Source: Desulfuromonadales bacterium | GTDB lineage: Bacteria > Desulfobacterota > Desulfuromonadia > Desulfuromonadales > Geopsychrobacteraceae | NCBI GenBank assembly: GCA_019429255.1 | Contig: JAHYIY010000002.1 | Span: forward strand, 62,001-126,000 | DNA length: 64,000 bases | Direction: 5' to 3' | Shown: positions 29,489 through 39,290 of the stretch, piece by piece | How the letters are laid out: the number at the start of each line of letters is the position of its first letter | Position numbering within the stretch: the stretch's first letter is position 1 | Notes under the pieces: model-generated | Told to the model about the DNA's origin: nothing | The model's input: the letters and a program-made list of their open reading frames with translations, nothing else | The model's database searches: none | Position numbers and translations under genes: made by a program

Positions 29489-29503
29489 TTTACATTTCTT
29501 TAC
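29489..29503 (-). promoter_or_regulatory. CpxR-like box 2, opposite orientation
   Basis: TTTACATTTCTTTAC = reverse complement GTAAA-N5-GTAAA. Confidence 0.75.
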
Positions 29504-29578
29504 AGCACAGGCAATCGTCAGCAGGTATGATAAGAAGGCTATCGATAGGATTGTTGTCCAAGGCTTACAGGAGTCGCA

Positions 29579-30286
29579 ATGGAACGGATTCTGGTGATCG
29601 ATGATGACATGGAGTTGTGTGAACTGCTCCAGGATTATTTAGCAGGGGAAGGGTTTCAGGTAGCCGCAGTTCATCGTGGCGATGAGGGTGCCGAGGTGGC
29701 AACCGGACAGGCATATGATCTGGTGGTGCTGGATGTCATGCTGCCGGGGCTTAATGGTTTTGATGTCCTGCGCAGGATTCGTGAAATAAGCCGTATTCCG
29801 GTGATCATGCTGACGGCACGTGGCGAGGAGATCGACCGCATTGTCGGATTGGAACTGGGTGCTGACGATTACCTGCCCAAACCCTTTAACCCGCGCGAGC
29901 TGGTGGCGCGTATTCGTGCAATTCAGCGCCGGCTCGAGGGCTCTTTGCGGAGGGGTGGCACAAAACTTAAAGCGCAAGGGGAGTATCGGGTCGGTGATCT
30001 GGTTCTTAATACAACAAACCGCACCGTCAAGCAGAATGGTCAGGTGGTGGAATTGACCTCAGTGGAGTTCAGTCTGCTCGAAGCTCTGCTTGCCCATGCG
30101 GGTGAAGTTATCAGTCGTGAAGATCTGGTGTCACAGGTTTTGGGACGGCAGCTTTCAGCCTATGATCGCAGTATCGATGTCCATGTCAGTGCCCTGCGTA
30201 AAAAGCTCGGCCACAGCTACCAGCAGACCGAACGGATCCGCACTGTGCGGGGAATCGGCTACCTTTATTCCTTGACGGAGAACTGA
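29579..30286 (+). CDS. cpxR: OmpR/CpxR-family response regulator
   Basis: ILVIDDDMELCELLQDYLAGEGF, VVLDVMLPGLNG, winged-helix C-terminus YDRSIDVHVSALRKKLG...RTVRGIGYLY. Confidence 0.88.
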   Translation: MERILVIDDDMELCELLQDYLAGEGFQVAAVHRGDEGAEVATGQAYDLVVLDVMLPGLNGFDVLRRIREISRIPVIMLTARGEEIDRIVGLELGADDYLPKPFNPRELVARIRAIQRRLEGSLRRGGTKLKAQGEYRVGDLVLNTTNRTVKQNGQVVELTSVEFSLLEALLAHAGEVISREDLVSQVLGRQLSAYDRSIDVHVSALRKKLGHSYQQTERIRTVRGIGYLYSLTEN

Positions 30287-30292
30287 ATCTCG

Positions 30293-31666
30293 ATGCGCAG
30301 TTTGTTTTTGAAGATATTTCTCTATTTTCTCCTGATTATCGTGCTGGTTACCGCATCGGTGGTGATGCTGACCTATTTTCGCGATCAGGAGTTTCCACCC
30401 CTGGCCCATCAGAGTTTTTCCCGACGGGCGATCACCGAATACGGACGTGAAGCGATTCGCGCCTACGAGAGCGCCGGGATTCCGGCCGTGGATCAATATA
30501 CCGAACGATTATTGCGAGAATCACAAATCGAGCTGATTCTCTTTGATAACCAGCTGCAGCTGCTAAGTCAGCGCACTATTCACCGCCGGGTTCAACACAT
30601 GGCATCGCGCGCTCTGCGCAGTGGTGAGGTTGTGCTGCCGATGCAGGGGGCGCATAACGGCATTGCCGCGACGGTAAAAGGCGCCGGTGGCAACGACTAT
30701 ATCGTTGTTATCACCCTGCCGGAGCGACCGGCGCCGCGCGATTTGTTTAAGGTGATGACCCATGGTTTTCTGGGTGCCCAGCTGTTACTGCTGCTGGTTA
30801 TCACCGCAGTGGTCTGTTTTGTCCTGGCGCGTTCCCTGGCGGCACCGATCAGTCGTTTGCGCCACGCCACCCATCGTTTTGCTGCCGGTGATCTGGCCAC
30901 CCGTATTGGTGACCAGATAAAAGTCAAGAATGAGCTCGGGGGGCTGGCGCGGGATTTTGATGATATGGCAGCTAAAATTCAAACCCTGATCTCCAATCAA
31001 CAGCAACTGCTGCGTGATCTTTCTCACGAGTTGCGCTCCCCTCTGGCGCGTTTGACCGTGGCGCTGGAGCTGGCGCGCCAGCAGTCAAGTAACGCCGCCG
31101 GCGAAAAAGCCCTGGATCGTATCAGCCTTGAAGCACAGCGGATGAATGAAATGATCGGCCAGCTGTTGGGGTTAACGCGCATGACCAGCGGTATTAATGA
31201 ACAGCGTTTTGCCCCCCTTGATCTACAGGAGCTGCTGGCTAAGGTGGTGCAGGATGCGGATTTTGAGGCGGCGGCCCGTCAGTGCCGGGTTGAGCTTGAA
31301 TCATCAGGATCGGCAGCGATAAACGGTTCGGCTGAATTGCTGGCGCAAGCTTTGGAGAATGTCATCCGTAATGCGGTGAAATACACCACCGAAGCTGGAG
31401 AGGTTAGGGTTTCCCTGGCGCCGCAGGGGCGCTTCTGGGAGGTCAAGGTTTCCGACCAGGGGCATGGTGTCCCAACGGCTGCGCTGGAAAAGATCTTCGA
31501 TCCCTTTTACCGGGTTGCCGATGCCCGCGATCGCCAGAGTGGCGGCACCGGCATCGGTCTGGCTATTGCCAAAAGTGCCATTGCCCTGCACGGTGGCAGT
31601 ATCCGGGCGGAGAATCAGCAGCAAGGCGGTCTATTGGTCACAATCCTTATCCCAATGAACATATAA
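30293..31666 (+). CDS. cpxA: CpxA-like sensor histidine kinase
   Basis: Two TMs, HAMP, DLSHELRSPLARLTVALELAR H-box, GTGIGLAIAKSAIALHGGSI. Confidence 0.88.
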   Translation: MRSLFLKIFLYFLLIIVLVTASVVMLTYFRDQEFPPLAHQSFSRRAITEYGREAIRAYESAGIPAVDQYTERLLRESQIELILFDNQLQLLSQRTIHRRVQHMASRALRSGEVVLPMQGAHNGIAATVKGAGGNDYIVVITLPERPAPRDLFKVMTHGFLGAQLLLLLVITAVVCFVLARSLAAPISRLRHATHRFAAGDLATRIGDQIKVKNELGGLARDFDDMAAKIQTLISNQQQLLRDLSHELRSPLARLTVALELARQQSSNAAGEKALDRISLEAQRMNEMIGQLLGLTRMTSGINEQRFAPLDLQELLAKVVQDADFEAAARQCRVELESSGSAAINGSAELLAQALENVIRNAVKYTTEAGEVRVSLAPQGRFWEVKVSDQGHGVPTAALEKIFDPFYRVADARDRQSGGTGIGLAIAKSAIALHGGSIRAENQQQGGLLVTILIPMNI

Positions 31667-31678
31667 ATATATGAATAT

Positions 31679-31707
31679 TTGACTTTGTATGAGGTTTCAT
31701 CTACAAT
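31679..31707 (+). promoter_or_regulatory. Sigma70-like promoter of the small selenoprotein candidate
   Basis: TTGACT (31679-31684) - N17 - TACAAT (31702-31707). Confidence 0.65.
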
Positions 31708-31737
31708 CATCCTAAATCCAAACAAAGGAGTAAAGAG

Positions 31738-31905
31738 ATGGAATGGGCACTTATTCTCGGTATCGTTGCCGTCTGGTTTATTTTGAACCGCTGGATTCTG
31801 CCGCGCTTAGGGATACAGACCTGAATGTCTGACAGTTGTCAGCTTCCGCGTGACGGAAGCAAGAAGACCGATTCAGCAGAAGGTAAAACCACCGACAGCA
31901 AATAG
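31738..31905 (+). CDS. Candidate small membrane selenoprotein (in-frame TGA=Sec at 31822-31824): MEWALILGIVAVWFILNRWILPRLGIQT-U-MSDSCQLPRDGSKKTDSAEGKTTDSK
   Basis: AAAGGAG RBS before ATG 31738; 28 codons, TGA, 26 further in-frame codons to TAG 31903-31905; SECIS-like hairpin after TGA; own promoter and terminator. Confidence 0.6.
31842..31860 (+). promoter_or_regulatory. SECIS-like hairpin downstream of in-frame TGA
   Basis: GCTTCCG-CGTGA-CGGAAGC, 7-bp perfect stem, 5-nt loop with G at loop position 2; loop begins 24 nt after the TGA. Confidence 0.6.
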
Positions 31906-31962
31906 CAGGCTGTCCCCGCAATCGTGCAACAAAGACAGCAAGCACATTGAATAAATCACCTA

Positions 31963-31998
31963 CAGCCCAGAGGATGCTTATCCTGTGGGCTGTTTTTT
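31963..31998. terminator. Terminator-like hairpin between the selenoprotein candidate and the convergent methyltransferase
   Basis: CAGCCCA-g-AGGAT-gctt-ATCCT-g-TGGGCTG followed by TTTTTT. Confidence 0.75.
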
Positions 31999-32670
31999 CT
32001 GTAACAGCAGAATGCGATCATCGTCGCAAGCGAGCAAGGTAAACCCGTAAACGCGGCAGATATGCTCGAAGGTGCGCCGATGATAGAAACTGACATGGGT
32101 TGGATCACACAGATAGCGCCAGGTAGGCAGATCGATGTTTTCATGCCAGAGTGAGGTCATGACAAACAGATAGCCATCTGGTTTCAGCAGTTGACGCAGC
32201 TGTTGCAGTTCCCTGGTAGGGGTATGAAAATGCTCGAAGCATTCGGTTGCAAAGATGAAGTCAAATGGTCCTGAAGGCAGCGCGGGGAAAAACAAGGGAT
32301 CATAATTGTCGCAACTAATGTCTTCACGTTTCAGCAAAACACTCAAGGTCGGTCCGGGACCACAGCCGAAATCGAGGCCGCGCATGGTTGGATTCAATAA
32401 CGGCAGAGTGGGGTCGATAATGCGCCGCAAAAAAGTCACATAGCCGTGGTGCTCGGGGCTGTTCTGGTGATGCTGGTAAATATCTTTTTCCCGTTGCAGC
32501 GTAGGTCGTCCTTGCGCATCAACAAAAATCAGATCGCAACCGTGACAGTGCCAAAACAACCGTCCTTTTCGCGTGCGATGGACAAGAGCTTTGTTTCCGT
32601 CACATGTACACAGGGGGCAGGGATAATGACCAGCTGTCTGCGCTTGTTGCATCACAGCTGTTGAGTACAA
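31978..32670 (-). CDS. SAM-dependent methyltransferase with N-terminal zinc-ribbon-like cysteines
   Basis: CPLCTCDGNKALVHRTRKGRLFWHCHGCDLIF; GLDFGCGPGPTLSVLL. Confidence 0.82.
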   Translation of the reverse strand: MYSTAVMQQAQTAGHYPCPLCTCDGNKALVHRTRKGRLFWHCHGCDLIFVDAQGRPTLQREKDIYQHHQNSPEHHGYVTFLRRIIDPTLPLLNPTMRGLDFGCGPGPTLSVLLKREDISCDNYDPLFFPALPSGPFDFIFATECFEHFHTPTRELQQLRQLLKPDGYLFVMTSLWHENIDLPTWRYLCDPTHVSFYHRRTFEHICRVYGFTLLACDDDRILLLQKKQPTG

Positions 32671-32686
32671 TTGGTAACTTTTCCAG

Positions 32687-33178
32687 TCAATGTAGTACCT
32701 CCTTTTTACGCAGTGTGGTTCGCAACTCTTCTACTCGTCGGCGATTGGCACCAAAGTCGTAATAGCCCAAGCGTGCGGCGGAACGCATGGCGATGATCCC
32801 CTCTTCCGGGCGTAGATGCAGTTCGAGGTCATCAACAAAACCAAAAATAGCACTGCGGCATTCGACATGCAGATAAACATCACTGACAGCAATAATCCGG
32901 GTCCGGGGCAGAGCGGCTATCTGTTCACCAACTGCCTGCCAGGCTTGCCGGGCTGAGACGGCAAGGACAAAGGGCGGGACCTGGTGCTTGAGCGAATCAC
33001 AATCACTGCAGACACAGTTGGGTGACGCGGGACAGGGGGAGAGTCTGTCTGCAGTGACGCCGAGGTTTGTTGGCCGACTGCCGGCGCAGGAAAACAGGAA
33101 CAGGCTCAGGGACAGCAGCAGGGGCAGTGATTTGAACGGAATCGTCCGTCTGGCCATGGGGTTATCAGCGATCCGCAA
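32687..33178 (-). CDS. DUF1499 family lipoprotein-like protein
   Basis: LSPCPASPNCVCSD... ECRSAIFGFVDDLELHLRPEEGIIAMRSAARLGYYDFGANRRRVEELR. Confidence 0.85.
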   Translation of the reverse strand: MRIADNPMARRTIPFKSLPLLLSLSLFLFSCAGSRPTNLGVTADRLSPCPASPNCVCSDCDSLKHQVPPFVLAVSARQAWQAVGEQIAALPRTRIIAVSDVYLHVECRSAIFGFVDDLELHLRPEEGIIAMRSAARLGYYDFGANRRRVEELRTTLRKKEVLH

Positions 33179-33347
33179 TCAGGGTGCCGCCGACAGCGAC
33201 CTGATCGGGAGCATTTTCGCGCAGCATGACAATGATGGTCGATTCCGGGAGTTGATAGGCCGCTGCAGCGAGGCTGCTCAGTTCAGCAACAAGGGTGCGT
33301 TTTGTTTCCAGGCTCAGCGGCGGGCCATCGAGGGTGATAATCGGCAT
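33165..33347 (-). CDS. 4-oxalocrotonate tautomerase family protein
   Basis: MPIITLDGPPLSLETKRTLVAELSSLAAAAYQLPESTIIVMLRE, 60 aa, Pro-1 after Met. Confidence 0.85.
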   Translation of the reverse strand: MPIITLDGPPLSLETKRTLVAELSSLAAAAYQLPESTIIVMLRENAPDQVAVGGTLIADR

Positions 33348-33356
33348 CCTTATCTC

Positions 33357-34775
33357 CTACAGATAGGGGGAAAAAAGTTTGAAAAAAGAATCACGCAAGC
33401 GCGCAGCCAGGGGACGGCTGTCCACTTCCTGCAGGGTCACCTGGCGGGATCTCTCACGGGCCTGATCAAAGTGCTGACAGAGCTCGGCGACGGTGTGCTG
33501 GTCAAACACCTCAACGTTGAATTCAAAGTTCAGCCGTAAACTGCGCGGATCGATGTTAGCGGAGCCGATCAGGGCATATTTGTCGTCAATCAGCAACAAT
33601 TTACTGTGGACAAAAGGAGGAGGGTGAAAATAAACGCGGGCATCATGTTCCAGTACCTCAAACAGATAGGCGTTGGCGGCCCAGCCGACAAAGGGAAGAT
33701 TGTTCTGGGCGGGCAGGATGATGTCGACGCGTACGCCACGCAGGGCGGCGACGTTGACGGCAGCTAACTGTGCGCGCGATGGAATAAAATAGGGGGTTAT
33801 GATACGGATGTGGGACTTGGCGCACGACAGGGCTCCGATAATGATCCAGTTGAGCTTTTCGTGGGGTTCGTTGGGTCCGGCGCTGATGCCGCGACAACAG
33901 GCTGTCCCCATGACCGGTGGCCTGATCCATTCCCGCGGTGCGCGTTTTTCTTTGGTGGCATAGTGCCAGTCTTCCATGAAAGCATCGCGCAGTTGCTCAC
34001 AGATCGGACCCTGCAGGCGGAAATGGATGTCAATGACGCGGATGGAGTCCTGGGCTGCTTCGGTCAGATGGCGTTCGCGGATGTTGATGCCGCCGGTAAA
34101 GCCGATCAGGCTGTCAACGATCAGCAATTTGCGGTGATTGCGCAGGTTGAAATAAAAGCTGTGGAGCAGGCGCGGAGGCAAAAAGGTAATGACCTTGACT
34201 TTCGTACCGCGAAAATGGCGGCGCACTTTGTCATAGGAATAGAGTTCACCAAAGGCATCAATCAGAATGCGCACGTCGACACCACGATCGGCGGCAGCGG
34301 TTAACTCCCGGACAAATTGCATACCGAGGCTGTCAGGAGTAAAGATATAGCTGGAGAAAAATACCGATTCGTGGGCGTTGCGGATTGCGTCAAGCATGGC
34401 CGGGTAGGTCTGTTCACCGTTATGAAGAATGTCGACCTGATTGCCACTGACCAGTGGTCGGCGGGTGACGGCGTCGGACAGGGTAATCAATGTTCGGCTG
34501 GTGTCATCATTGGGATAGCCGGCAATGTCTTGCGCAGTGGGGGGGACATTGACATGGAGCCAGTGCATCCCCTCACCCTGCTCCTGCAGTTCGCGCGCTC
34601 GCGTGCGGATGCGGTTAACGCCGAGGAGCCAGTAGAACAGTGCACCCAGGCCGGGCACCGCAAGACAGGTGACAATCCAGCCGAGAGCGGCGCGTGGGTC
34701 GCGTTTGGTGAGCAGGGCATGTCCGGCAGACAAGATCGAAAGCGCCCAGAGGATAGCTACCAGCAATGTCAGCAT
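33357..34775 (-). CDS. cls: Cardiolipin synthase (PLD superfamily)
   Basis: NHRKLLIVDSLIGFTGGINI and HSKLLLIDDKYALIGSANIDPRS (two HKD motifs). Confidence 0.93.
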   Translation of the reverse strand: MLTLLVAILWALSILSAGHALLTKRDPRAALGWIVTCLAVPGLGALFYWLLGVNRIRTRARELQEQGEGMHWLHVNVPPTAQDIAGYPNDDTSRTLITLSDAVTRRPLVSGNQVDILHNGEQTYPAMLDAIRNAHESVFFSSYIFTPDSLGMQFVRELTAAADRGVDVRILIDAFGELYSYDKVRRHFRGTKVKVITFLPPRLLHSFYFNLRNHRKLLIVDSLIGFTGGINIRERHLTEAAQDSIRVIDIHFRLQGPICEQLRDAFMEDWHYATKEKRAPREWIRPPVMGTACCRGISAGPNEPHEKLNWIIIGALSCAKSHIRIITPYFIPSRAQLAAVNVAALRGVRVDIILPAQNNLPFVGWAANAYLFEVLEHDARVYFHPPPFVHSKLLLIDDKYALIGSANIDPRSLRLNFEFNVEVFDQHTVAELCQHFDQARERSRQVTLQEVDSRPLAARLRDSFFKLFSPYL

Positions 34776-34888
34776 TGACGCTCCGGCAGTGAAAGAGATA
34801 AATAGTTACGGAACGTTAGCAGTTTTCATTAAGGAAGTCCAGAACGCTGCTTGAATGGATTCGGACGAAAGCCCTGGCGATCACCAGA

Positions 34889-35233
34889 TTAACGCAGGGA
34901 GGTGCCGCAACGTGGACAGGTCAGTACGGTGTTGGTGGAGACCTTGTCGCCACAGGTGGGGCAATTGAACCAGTGGCGGCAGAAGCGGCATTGATGTTCA
35001 GAGAGTCCCTGTTTCTTTTTGCACTTGGGGCAGCGCCGGTACATTTTGCGTTGGGACAAATAATCTTCAAAGAACAGACCGCAGCGCCCACACTCCTGCG
35101 CCCCCGGTTTGACGGTTGCTTCACAGCCGGGGATCGGGCATTTAAATACGGCTTTACACTCTTTGCACCAGTAGCCGCCGGTCAACAGGGCACCACATTG
35201 ACTGCACTTTTTGTTGCCTGACTTGCTGATCAT
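34889..35233 (-). CDS. Multi-zinc-ribbon protein
   Basis: Many CxxC pairs (KCSQCGALL, WCKECKAVFKCPIPGCE, CGRCGLF, CPKCKKK, CRFCRHWFNCPTCG, CPRCGTSLR). Confidence 0.75.
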   Translation of the reverse strand: MISKSGNKKCSQCGALLTGGYWCKECKAVFKCPIPGCEATVKPGAQECGRCGLFFEDYLSQRKMYRRCPKCKKKQGLSEHQCRFCRHWFNCPTCGDKVSTNTVLTCPRCGTSLR

Positions 35234-35342
35234 TCTTTACTCCACAGGGGTCATCCAGGGCCGCCAAGGTTGTGATCCAGATGTCATCATAGTTGAGATT
35301 GACAGGAATGCCAAGGGAAAGAACCTCCCGCCGCTTTTGCCC

Positions 35343-38162
35343 TTAGTCGGCAGTCTTAAGGCTGTCACGCAGATAGCGCCCGGTATATGAAGCATCACAA
35401 GCGGCAACCTCTTCCGGGGTTCCCGCAACAATGATGCGTCCGCCACGGCTCCCCCCTTCCGGGCCGAGATCAATGACGTAATCGGCGGTTTTGATGACAT
35501 CGAGATTGTGTTCAATCACCACCACGGTGTTGCCGGTTTCGATCAGGCGATTGAGCACCTCCAGGAGTTTGTGGATGTCGGCAAAGTGCAGACCGGTGGT
35601 CGGTTCGTCGAGGATGTAGATGGTTTTTCCCGTGGCCCGCTTGCCCAGTTCGCGTGCCAGTTTGACCCGTTGTGCCTCGCCACCGGAGAGGGTGGTGGCG
35701 CTCTGCCCGAGCTTGATGTAACCAAGGCCGACATCCCTGACGGTCTGCAGCTTGCTGTGAATCCGCGGGATGTTTTCGAGAAACCGGCTGGCCTGGTTGA
35801 CGGTCATGGCCAGCACATCGGCAATACTCTTCCCCTTGTATTTGACTTCGAGGGTTTCGCGATTGTAGCGCGCTCCTTTGCAGACATCGCACTGGACGTA
35901 GACATCGGGAAGAAAATGCATCTCAATCTTGATGATGCCATCACCGCTGCAGGCTTCACAGCGCCCGCCCTTGACGTTGAAGGAAAAACGCCCCGGCTTG
36001 TAACCGCGAATTTTCGCTTCCGGGAGCTGGGCGAACAGGTCGCGGATGTCGGTAAAGACCCCGGTGTAGGTGGCGGGGTTGGAACGTGGCGTACGGCCGA
36101 TGGGGGATTGGTCGATATCGATGACCTTGTCGAGCTGTTCCAGACCATTAATCTCCTTGACCGGTCCGGCTTTATCGCGCGCCCGGTGCAGGCGCTGGGC
36201 CAGGGTTTTATAGAGGGTTTCGATAACCAAAGAGGATTTGCCGGAACCGGAGACACCGGTAAAACAGGTCAATACCCCCAGGGGGATGCGGGTATCGACA
36301 AACTGCAGATTGTTGGCACGGGCGCCTTTGATTTCGAGCCAGCGCTCACTGGTGCGCCGCTGCGTCGGTATCATGATCCGGCGCCGGCCGGACAGGTAGT
36401 CTGCAGTCAGGGATTCCGGGCAGGCCATCACCTGTTGCGGCGTTCCCTGGGCGACGACGCGGCCACCATTGACTCCGGCCGCCGGGCCCATATCAATGAC
36501 GTGGTCGGCGGCACAGATGGTCTCTTCATCATGTTCAACCACCAGCACTGTATTGCCAAGATCGCGCAGGCGCTTGAGGGTGGTTAGAAGACGCTTGTTA
36601 TCGCGCTGGTGCAGACCGATGGAGGGTTCATCAAGGATGTACAGAACCCCGGTCAGGGAGGAACCGATCTGGGTCGCCAGGCGGATCCGTTGTCCCTCCC
36701 CCCCGGACAGGGTGCCGGCACTGCGATCCAGGGTCAGATAATCCAGGCCGACATGGGAGAGGAAGGAGAGGCGTTCGCGAATCTCTTTAAGGATGCGGCG
36801 AGCAATCTCCATCTCTTTGGGGGGCAGGGTGAGATCCTGGAAAAAGACTTCGGCATCGGTAATCGACATGGCGGTGGCCTGCTGGATATTCTTGCCGCCG
36901 ATGGTAATGTGCAAAGCCTCGGGACGCAGGCGGGCGCCGTTGCAGGTCTGGCAGGGGATGACATTCATGAAACGTTCGAGGTTTTCCCTGACACCGTCGG
37001 AATCGGTTTCATGGTAGCGGCGTTCCAGGTTGGGGATGACACCTTCGAAGGGTTTTTCATAAAAATGGCGGTTTTCTCCCTGGTCGTAGAAAAAACGGAT
37101 GCTCTCGCCGCTGGAGCCGTAGAGGATTACCTGCTGCACGGTCTCGGTCAGTTGATTGAAGGGGGTGCGCATGTCGAACTGGTAATGCAGAGCAAGCGCC
37201 TCGAGCAGCGCCTGATAATAAAAGCCGGTGCGGCTGTCCCAGGGGACCACGGCGCCGTCACGCAGGGACAATTGCGGATTGGGAACCACCTGCTCGCGGT
37301 CAAAGAGCATGCGCGTGCCGAGCCCGCTGCAGTCGGGGCAGGCGCCATGAGGGTTGTTGAAGGAAAACATACGTGGGGTGATTTCCGGGTAGGACAGACC
37401 ACACTCGATACAGGCATGGCGTGCGGAGAAGAGCATACTGTTGCCTTCGGGAACCTCGACGCGTACCAGTCCGTCGGCTAGTTGCACCGCCGTTTCGATT
37501 GATTCAGCCAGACGGGATGAGATATCAGGTTTTACTACCAGCCGGTCGATAACGACCTCCAGTGTATGTTTTTTGTTCTTGTCGAGGGTAATGGGATCAC
37601 CCAGTTCGTACATCTCTCCATCAATACGTACGCGCACATAGCCGGCCGCCTGCAGCTGGGCCAGCTCTTTGCGGTATTCCCCTTTGCGCTCGCGGATGAT
37701 GGGGGCCATTACCATCAGGCGGGTCTGTTCCGGCAGCAGCATGATCTGGTCGACCATCTGCTCCACGGTTTGTGCCGCAATTTTATGACCGCAGCGATGG
37801 CACAGAATGTCGCCGACCCGGGCATAGAGAAGGCGCAGGTAGTCATAGATTTCGGTCACTGTACCGACGGTGGAGCGGGGGTTCTTCGAAGTGGTTTTCT
37901 GTTCGATGGAAATGGCCGGTGACAGGCCGTCGATCTGGTCGACATCGGGTTTTTCCATCTGCTCGAGAAATTGACGGGCATAGGCCGACAGGCTTTCTAC
38001 GTAGCGGCGCTGTCCTTCGGCATAGATGGTGTCGAATGCCAGGGTGCTTTTCCCTGAGCCGGAAACCCCGGTAATCACCACCAGTTGGTCACGCGGGATG
38101 TCGATATCGATATTTTTCAGGTTGTGCTCGCGGGCACCGCGGATACGGATATGGTCGATCAT
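35343..38162 (-). CDS. uvrA: Excinuclease ABC subunit A
   Basis: [35 protein letters not shown]; both ABC signatures; zinc fingers. Confidence 0.98.
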   Translation of the reverse strand: MIDHIRIRGAREHNLKNIDIDIPRDQLVVITGVSGSGKSTLAFDTIYAEGQRRYVESLSAYARQFLEQMEKPDVDQIDGLSPAISIEQKTTSKNPRSTVGTVTEIYDYLRLLYARVGDILCHRCGHKIAAQTVEQMVDQIMLLPEQTRLMVMAPIIRERKGEYRKELAQLQAAGYVRVRIDGEMYELGDPITLDKNKKHTLEVVIDRLVVKPDISSRLAESIETAVQLADGLVRVEVPEGNSMLFSARHACIECGLSYPEITPRMFSFNNPHGACPDCSGLGTRMLFDREQVVPNPQLSLRDGAVVPWDSRTGFYYQALLEALALHYQFDMRTPFNQLTETVQQVILYGSSGESIRFFYDQGENRHFYEKPFEGVIPNLERRYHETDSDGVRENLERFMNVIPCQTCNGARLRPEALHITIGGKNIQQATAMSITDAEVFFQDLTLPPKEMEIARRILKEIRERLSFLSHVGLDYLTLDRSAGTLSGGEGQRIRLATQIGSSLTGVLYILDEPSIGLHQRDNKRLLTTLKRLRDLGNTVLVVEHDEETICAADHVIDMGPAAGVNGGRVVAQGTPQQVMACPESLTADYLSGRRRIMIPTQRRTSERWLEIKGARANNLQFVDTRIPLGVLTCFTGVSGSGKSSLVIETLYKTLAQRLHRARDKAGPVKEINGLEQLDKVIDIDQSPIGRTPRSNPATYTGVFTDIRDLFAQLPEAKIRGYKPGRFSFNVKGGRCEACSGDGIIKIEMHFLPDVYVQCDVCKGARYNRETLEVKYKGKSIADVLAMTVNQASRFLENIPRIHSKLQTVRDVGLGYIKLGQSATTLSGGEAQRVKLARELGKRATGKTIYILDEPTTGLHFADIHKLLEVLNRLIETGNTVVVIEHNLDVIKTADYVIDLGPEGGSRGGRIIVAGTPEEVAACDASYTGRYLRDSLKTAD

Positions 38163-39181
38163 GGTTTTCTGTCGGTTTCGTTAAAGGGTTGAGGGCTCAT
38201 CGTTGCCGCCATGCGCAGGGCGGCACAGAGGCTGGCGGTACTGGCGCTGCCGCTGCCGGCGCGGTCGTAGGCGGTGCCGTGATCGACGCTGGTGCGGATG
38301 ATCGGCAACCCCAGGGTAACGTTTACCGCATCGTCAAAGTGCAGCAGTTTCAGCGGAATCAACCCCTGATCATGGTACATGCAGATAACCGCATCGGCGC
38401 TATTTTCGTGTACGGCAAAATGGAACAGGGTATCGGCACTGTGCGGGCCGCTGGCGGCAATTCCTTCAGCGCATGCAGCTTCAATGGCAGGCACGATCAG
38501 GCGTTGTTCCTCATCACCAAAAAGCCCTTCTTCGCCGGCGTGGGGATTCAGGGCAAGAACCGCCAGGCGTGGCTGGAGCAAGGCAAACTGACGCTGTAAC
38601 GCCTTATGAGTGATGCGCAGGGTGGTGAGGATTGCCTCAGTTGTGAGCTGTTGTGCTACTGCTGCCAAGGGCAGATGGGTGGTCACCAGACAGACCTTGA
38701 GACGGGTGCCGGCGAGCATCATCACTACCTGTTGTACCCCGCAGCGCGCGGCGAGAAATTCCGTATGTCCAGGGAAGCGGAACCCGGCGGCGTTAATCGC
38801 TTTTTTGTTGATCGGACAAGTGACCATGGCGTGGGCACGCCGATCGAGACACTGTTGTGCTGCCATATCGATGTAGTTGGCCATGGCGAGGCCACAGGCG
38901 TGATCCGGTTGCCCGTAAGTCAGGCTGGCCGCGGTCAAGCGCGAACCGGCTTCAACCTCGAGCAGGTGGCCGTTGAAATCGAGGTGACACACGGGACCGC
39001 CCTTATCCAGATCCCTGGCTTCTATCCCGAAAATTCGCCCGGCCTGTTTAAGGGCAGCAACATCGCCGATCACCCGCACCGGTAGCGGCAGGGAGACCAG
39101 GTCGCCGGTGAGCAGGGTTTTGACAATCAACTCGGGACCGATCCCGGTCGGGTCGCCCATGGTGATCAAAAGTGGTGTCAT
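38159..39181 (-). CDS. pdxA: 4-hydroxythreonine-4-phosphate dehydrogenase
   Basis: [59 protein letters not shown]. Confidence 0.96.
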   Translation of the reverse strand: MTPLLITMGDPTGIGPELIVKTLLTGDLVSLPLPVRVIGDVAALKQAGRIFGIEARDLDKGGPVCHLDFNGHLLEVEAGSRLTAASLTYGQPDHACGLAMANYIDMAAQQCLDRRAHAMVTCPINKKAINAAGFRFPGHTEFLAARCGVQQVVMMLAGTRLKVCLVTTHLPLAAVAQQLTTEAILTTLRITHKALQRQFALLQPRLAVLALNPHAGEEGLFGDEEQRLIVPAIEAACAEGIAASGPHSADTLFHFAVHENSADAVICMYHDQGLIPLKLLHFDDAVNVTLGLPIIRTSVDHGTAYDRAGSGSASTASLCAALRMAATMSPQPFNETDRKP

Positions 39182-39290
39182 TTTGTGTTCCTTGAGTCAG
39201 ATCATTGCGCAATGAATCAATATAACGGAAGCACAAGGGAGGAAACAAGGAAGAAGGCAGAAAAGCCGGTTGATCTTTTTTGAGGGGTTT

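Noticed and set aside
35508-36587. 359-aa plus-strand ORF opposite uvrA (and similar 36609-37481)
   Set aside because: Antisense to highly conserved uvrA; no recognisable domain.
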